Of a DNA stretch of 64,000 bases, positions 60,743-64,000 are shown one piece after another. The translations under genes and the position numbers were made by a program. How positions within the stretch are numbered: position 1 is the first letter of the stretch; each line of letters begins with the position of its first letter. Location of the stretch: positions 1 through 64,000 of the forward strand of contig CAZYFH010000011.1 in assembly GCA_964646815.1 (NCBI GenBank), in the 5' to 3' direction. Source of the DNA: CAZYFH01 sp964646815. Its GTDB lineage: Bacteria > Acidobacteriota > Vicinamibacteria > Vicinamibacterales > UBA8438. The notes below the pieces were generated by a model. The model was not told the origin of the DNA. It worked only from the letters and a program-made list of their open reading frames with translations, and ran no database searches.

Positions 60743-61656
60743 GCGACACGACGCAGTTCACGCCGGCGGGCGCGCGGTTCCTGGACCCCACGGTCCTCTC
60801 GCGCATCGGCACGCTCAACCTGCTGGCGCGGATCGTCGTGGACGGATTCATCAACGGCCTGCACAAGGCACCCTATCTCGGCGTATCGATTGATTTCGCC
60901 GAGCACCGGATGTATACCCCCGGGGACGACATTCGCTTCTTGGATTGGCGTGTGTTTGCCCGCACCGATCGCTACTATGTCAAGACGTTCGAGGCCGACA
61001 CCAACTGCAATCTCTCGGTGCTCCTCGACGTCTCTCGCTCGATGAGCTTTGGGAGCAAGGGCATTACCAAGCTCGACTACGGGCGCTTCCTTGCGGCGTG
61101 CCTCTGCCACTTCTCGACGCAACAACGCGATCGCGTCGGACTAGTGACGTTCGACAGCGAGGTCGTGGAACGCGTGCCGCCGTCGGCGAAACACCTCGAG
61201 GTGGTCCTGCACACGCTCGATCAGGTCGAGGCCGGTCGACCGGGGAATCTCGCCCGTCCGATGTTCCAGATGACGGAGTTCTTCAAGCGCCGCGGTATTC
61301 TCGCCGTGATCTCAGATTTCTATGAAGAACCCGAGAGCGTCATCGACGCGATCAAACCCCTCCGCTACGGCGGAAACGACGTCATCGTGTTTCACATTCT
61401 CGACCCGGCCGAGATCGAGTTTCCGTATAACGACGCGACAAGCTTTCAGGACCTTGAGACCGGCCGCAAGATGCCGGTAGTGCCCGAGAAGCTCCGCGAG
61501 CAGTACCGCGCCCTCGTGCAAGAGCACATCGCGACGATCTCGAAGCTCTGCACGCAAAACCGTATTGACTACGCGCTGTTCAACACCGCCACGCCGCTGG
61601 ACCACGCGCTGTTCAAGTACCTGGCGACGCGGCATAAGTTGACACGGACACGCTGA
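60739..61656 (+). CDS. DUF58 domain protein (vWA-like)
   Basis: 305-residue DUF58 protein: RFLDPTVLSRIGTLNLLARI, VDGFINGLHKAPYLGVSIDF, the DUF58 core EHRMYTPGDDIRFLDWRVFA and RTDRYYVKTFEADTNCNLSV, then a vWA MIDAS DVSRSMSF and HILDPAEIEFPYNDATSFQD. Cytoplasmic; the usual partner of MoxR. ATGA overlap with moxR and an ATG/TGA overlap with the next gene show tight coupling. Confidence 0.94.
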   Translation: MSDTTQFTPAGARFLDPTVLSRIGTLNLLARIVVDGFINGLHKAPYLGVSIDFAEHRMYTPGDDIRFLDWRVFARTDRYYVKTFEADTNCNLSVLLDVSRSMSFGSKGITKLDYGRFLAACLCHFSTQQRDRVGLVTFDSEVVERVPPSAKHLEVVLHTLDQVEAGRPGNLARPMFQMTEFFKRRGILAVISDFYEEPESVIDAIKPLRYGGNDVIVFHILDPAEIEFPYNDATSFQDLETGRKMPVVPEKLREQYRALVQEHIATISKLCTQNRIDYALFNTATPLDHALFKYLATRHKLTRTR

Positions 61657-63734
61657 TGGGACTTTTGGCTCCGCTGTTCTTGCTCGGTTTGGCCGCGATC
61701 GCCGTCCCGGTCATCATTCACATGATTCAACGCGAGCGGAAGGAGGTCGTCGAGTTCCCCTCGCTGATGTTCGTGCGTAAGATCCCTTTCCACTCGTTTC
61801 GTCGTCAGCGGATTCGCCACTGGTTCTTACTGCTGCTGCGGTGTGCCGCGTTGGCGTTGCTCGTGCTTGCCTTCGCTCGACCCTTCTTTCATGCTGCGGC
61901 GCTGGCGGCCGTGACCGATGGCGCGCGGGAGGTGGTCATCCTCCTGGATCGCTCCTACAGTATGGGATACGCCGACCGATGGGACCGCGCCAAGGACGCG
62001 GCGAGGGAGGCGATCGACGGCCTCGCCGCGGACGACCGAGCGACCCTGATCTTTTTCGACAGTGGCGCTGAGGCGGGCCCGCGGTCGACAACCGATCGGG
62101 CGAGCTTGACCGGGCTGGTCAACGACGCGGAGCTCGGGGCCGGTGTGACGCGCTACGGGCCCGCGCTGAAGCTGGCGGAGGGGATCTTCGAGGGATCGGA
62201 TCTCCCGCGACTCGAGGCAGTGCTGATCACCGATTTCCAGCGTGTGGGAGTCGAAAGCGCGTCGGGGGTCCGATTTCCCAACGGCACGGCACTCACACCC
62301 ATCGCGGTCGGCGGAGGGGATGAGGCGGAGGCCAACGTGAGTGTGGCCGGGGTGCTGTTCAAGCGCGAGTACTTTTCGGGACGCGAGCGGGTCGTGGTCG
62401 CAGCGCGCCTGACGAACCGTGGTGCGGCGCCTATCACCGGGCTCGACGTGGCGCTCGAAATGGACGGTCGCGAGGTCGAGACGCTGACCGCCGATATCCC
62501 GCCGCACGGCTCTACGACAGTCGACTTCGCCGCGGTCACGCTCGGGGATGCGCCGATGGCCGGCGCGGTTCGGACGGCGGCGGATGCCCTCCCGACCGAC
62601 GACGTCTTCAACTTCGTCGTCTCCCCGGGGCAGGTGGTCACTGTCCTGGTGGTCGGTAGCGGCCGCGCTTCAGCCGAGGCCAACCTCTATCTCACGCGGG
62701 CGCTCGGAATTGGGTCCGCCCCCGCCTTCGATGTGCGCACGACGACGAGCGGCGGCTTCGGTGCGCCCGATCTCGAGGGCCGCCAGGTCGTCATCCTGAA
62801 CGATGCGCCCGCACCGTCCGGGCAGGCAGGCCGCGCCCTCGAAGCGTTCGTCGAAGGCGGCGGGGGGTTGCTCGTGGTCGCCGGCGAGCGGAGCACGTGG
62901 CCGGCCGACGGTCCCGACCTGCTCCCCGGCGCCGTCGGTAGCCCGGCTGACCGCGCCGGGCGAGGTGGTGCCATCGGTTTCGTCGACTACTCGCACCCGG
63001 TCTTCGAGGTGTTCGCCGCTCCGCGCAGCGGCGACGTCACGACCGCGCGCTTTTTCCGCTACCGGCCGGTGGAGCCGGGGCCAGGGGCGGCCGTCCTCGC
63101 CCGCTTTGACGATGGCAGCCCGGCCCTCGCCGAGCGGCGCGTCGGCTCCGGCGCCGTATTGTTCTGGGCCTCGTCCATCGATAGCTACTGGAACGATCTC
63201 GCGAAGAAGCCCGTCTATCTGCCGTTCGTACACCGACTCACCGAGTACCTTGGCAACTACACGCCGCCAACGCCGTGGTTTTCCGCCGGGCAAGTGCTGA
63301 ATCTCGCCCAGCAGGAGGTGGCGCTCGGCACCGGTGGTCTGGCCGCTGCGGAGTACGTGGTGATGTCGCCGTCCGGCTCGCGCATCCCGGTCGATGTCGG
63401 CGAGCGCGCCGGGTTCATCGATCTCGACGAGCAGGGGTTCTACGAAGTACACGATGCCAATGCAGCCGAGACGGATCTCCTCACGCTGGCCGTCAATGTC
63501 GACCTGGCCGAGTCGGATCTCAGCGCGGTCGACCCGGAGGAGCTGTCGAGTGCTGTGACCGGCCGCGTCGGGGGCGAACGCGCGGATGCGGCGCCCCCAC
63601 GCGAGGTTGGCTCCTCGGATCTCGAGCGACGGCAGGCCATCTGGTGGTACTTACTTGTCGCCGCGCTCCTTTTCTTTGTCGCGGAAACGGTGGTCTCGAA
63701 CCGGCTGTCACGCACGGTGTTGAGCGCGGAGTGA
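61656..63734 (+). CDS. BatA/aerotolerance-like membrane vWA protein
   Basis: 692-residue protein. The N-terminal BatA-type membrane region (GLLAPLFLLGLAAIAVPVII HMIQRERKEVVEF in parts: HMIQRERKEVVEFPSLMFVR) and helix WFLLLLRCAALALLVLAFAR are followed by a vWA domain with VVILLDRSYSMGYADRW (DxSxS) and ALKLAEGIFEG. Then come CARDB/Ig-like repeats, a GATase-like region (VEGGGGLLVVAGERSTWPA) and a C-terminal helix (YLLVAALLFFVAETVVSN). Its ATG overlaps the DUF58 stop. Works with MoxR/DUF58, probably in envelope protein maturation (family inference). Confidence 0.92.
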   Translation: MGLLAPLFLLGLAAIAVPVIIHMIQRERKEVVEFPSLMFVRKIPFHSFRRQRIRHWFLLLLRCAALALLVLAFARPFFHAAALAAVTDGAREVVILLDRSYSMGYADRWDRAKDAAREAIDGLAADDRATLIFFDSGAEAGPRSTTDRASLTGLVNDAELGAGVTRYGPALKLAEGIFEGSDLPRLEAVLITDFQRVGVESASGVRFPNGTALTPIAVGGGDEAEANVSVAGVLFKREYFSGRERVVVAARLTNRGAAPITGLDVALEMDGREVETLTADIPPHGSTTVDFAAVTLGDAPMAGAVRTAADALPTDDVFNFVVSPGQVVTVLVVGSGRASAEANLYLTRALGIGSAPAFDVRTTTSGGFGAPDLEGRQVVILNDAPAPSGQAGRALEAFVEGGGGLLVVAGERSTWPADGPDLLPGAVGSPADRAGRGGAIGFVDYSHPVFEVFAAPRSGDVTTARFFRYRPVEPGPGAAVLARFDDGSPALAERRVGSGAVLFWASSIDSYWNDLAKKPVYLPFVHRLTEYLGNYTPPTPWFSAGQVLNLAQQEVALGTGGLAAAEYVVMSPSGSRIPVDVGERAGFIDLDEQGFYEVHDANAAETDLLTLAVNVDLAESDLSAVDPEELSSAVTGRVGGERADAAPPREVGSSDLERRQAIWWYLLVAALLFFVAETVVSNRLSRTVLSAE

Positions 63735-63846
63735 GGGTGAGGTCGCCTGAGCGCTCCACGACCAGGATCCAGGGTCTCCGGCGTCGAGGTTAGACCATCG
63801 CGTCGGGCGTGTAAGATGAGGTTCGCGAAATGATGAGGCTGAGCTG

Positions 63847-64000
63847 ATGTTCAACAAGCCGCTGCTGACGGGAAGCCGGGATGAGATCCTCCGCGCGATT
63901 CGGCATGTGCGGAATCGATGGCGCCTCCGGGTGGCGTTGCGCGGCGTGGCGGTGCTGGTCGCCGCCGCCCTCGGCACGTTGCTGATCTCTTCCTACGGCC
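63847..64000 (+). CDS. Membrane protein N-terminus, cut by window end
   Basis: ATG 63847 opens a frame reading MFNKPLLTGSRDEILRAIRH, VRNRWRLRVALRGVAVLVAA and ALGTLLISSYG to the window end. It is a basic cytoplasmic start followed by a membrane helix. Its position after the BatA-like gene suggests a DUF4175-like or similar large membrane protein, but too little is visible to say. GAGCTG just upstream is only a weak ribosome-binding site. The preceding 112 bp show nothing else. Confidence 0.7.
   Translation, partial: MFNKPLLTGSRDEILRAIRHVRNRWRLRVALRGVAVLVAAALGTLLISSYG

Overview
The window is about 65% GC by eye, gene-dense, and uses GTG and TTG starts freely. Several features point to Acidobacteriota, probably the Vicinamibacteria side (inference). 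These are a decayed ADOP-type permease (the duplicated orphan permeases typical of that phylum), several DUF4159 paralogues in a MoxR/vWA locus, a caa3-type oxidase operon with small accessory membrane proteins, a SufBCDSU operon, and many secreted amidohydrolases and peptidases. No rRNA, convincing tRNA, CRISPR array or prophage is seen.

Layout. 1-10.8 kb: MBL hydrolase, DinB-like protein, DUF2911 protein, a MarR-DUF5671 operon with tandem operators, two gene remnants (ADOP permease and an M28-like peptidase), two secreted amidohydrolases, UPF0182 protein. 11-15 kb: a thiol-redox island with a peroxiredoxin, a Cys-rich zinc-ribbon protein, a two-domain protein disulfide oxidoreductase that appears to be a selenoprotein (in-frame UGA followed by a SECIS-like hairpin), and an M61 peptidase coupled to it by an ATGA overlap. 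15-22.6 kb: Cu-type P1B ATPase, S9A prolyl oligopeptidase, FAD oxidase, SurA/DsbA-like protein. 23-28 kb: cytochrome oxidase operon (minus strand: I, III, IV, two small membrane proteins, II) and a TVP38 protein. 29-31.3 kb: a 28-residue membrane peptide and an SSS symporter. 31.3-37.3 kb: sufB-C-D-S-U plus a SufT-like gene behind a near-consensus IscR-type operator. 37.4-42.8 kb: GGDEF remnant, homoserine kinase, PspC protein, frameshifted WD40/TolB-like protein, WYL regulator, small zinc-binding protein. 43-51 kb: AddB/AddA-like helicase-nuclease pair and glutaminyl cyclase. 51-64 kb: three DUF4159 paralogues (one dead) interleaved with an outer-membrane barrel, a glycine-rich exported protein, a vWA/GATase-like membrane protein, a caspase-like protein lacking its cysteine, and MoxR, DUF58, BatA-like and a membrane protein cut by the window edge.

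Repeats. A MITE-like family of 170-180 bp with terminal inverted repeats beginning (C/G)TAGTG occurs three times. Each copy abuts a gene so that the TAG of its end is the gene's stop codon. REP-like palindromes with a CGTAGCGC flank and heptameric GGTTNNN-type repeats occupy other gaps. Gene decay is frequent: ADOP, M28, beta-lactamase-like and GGDEF fragments, a frameshifted WD40 gene and a DUF4159 gene with two stops.

Strongest findings: the selenocysteine PDO, the stop-codon-associated MITEs, the IscR-like suf operator and the DUF4159/MoxR/pseudo-caspase locus.
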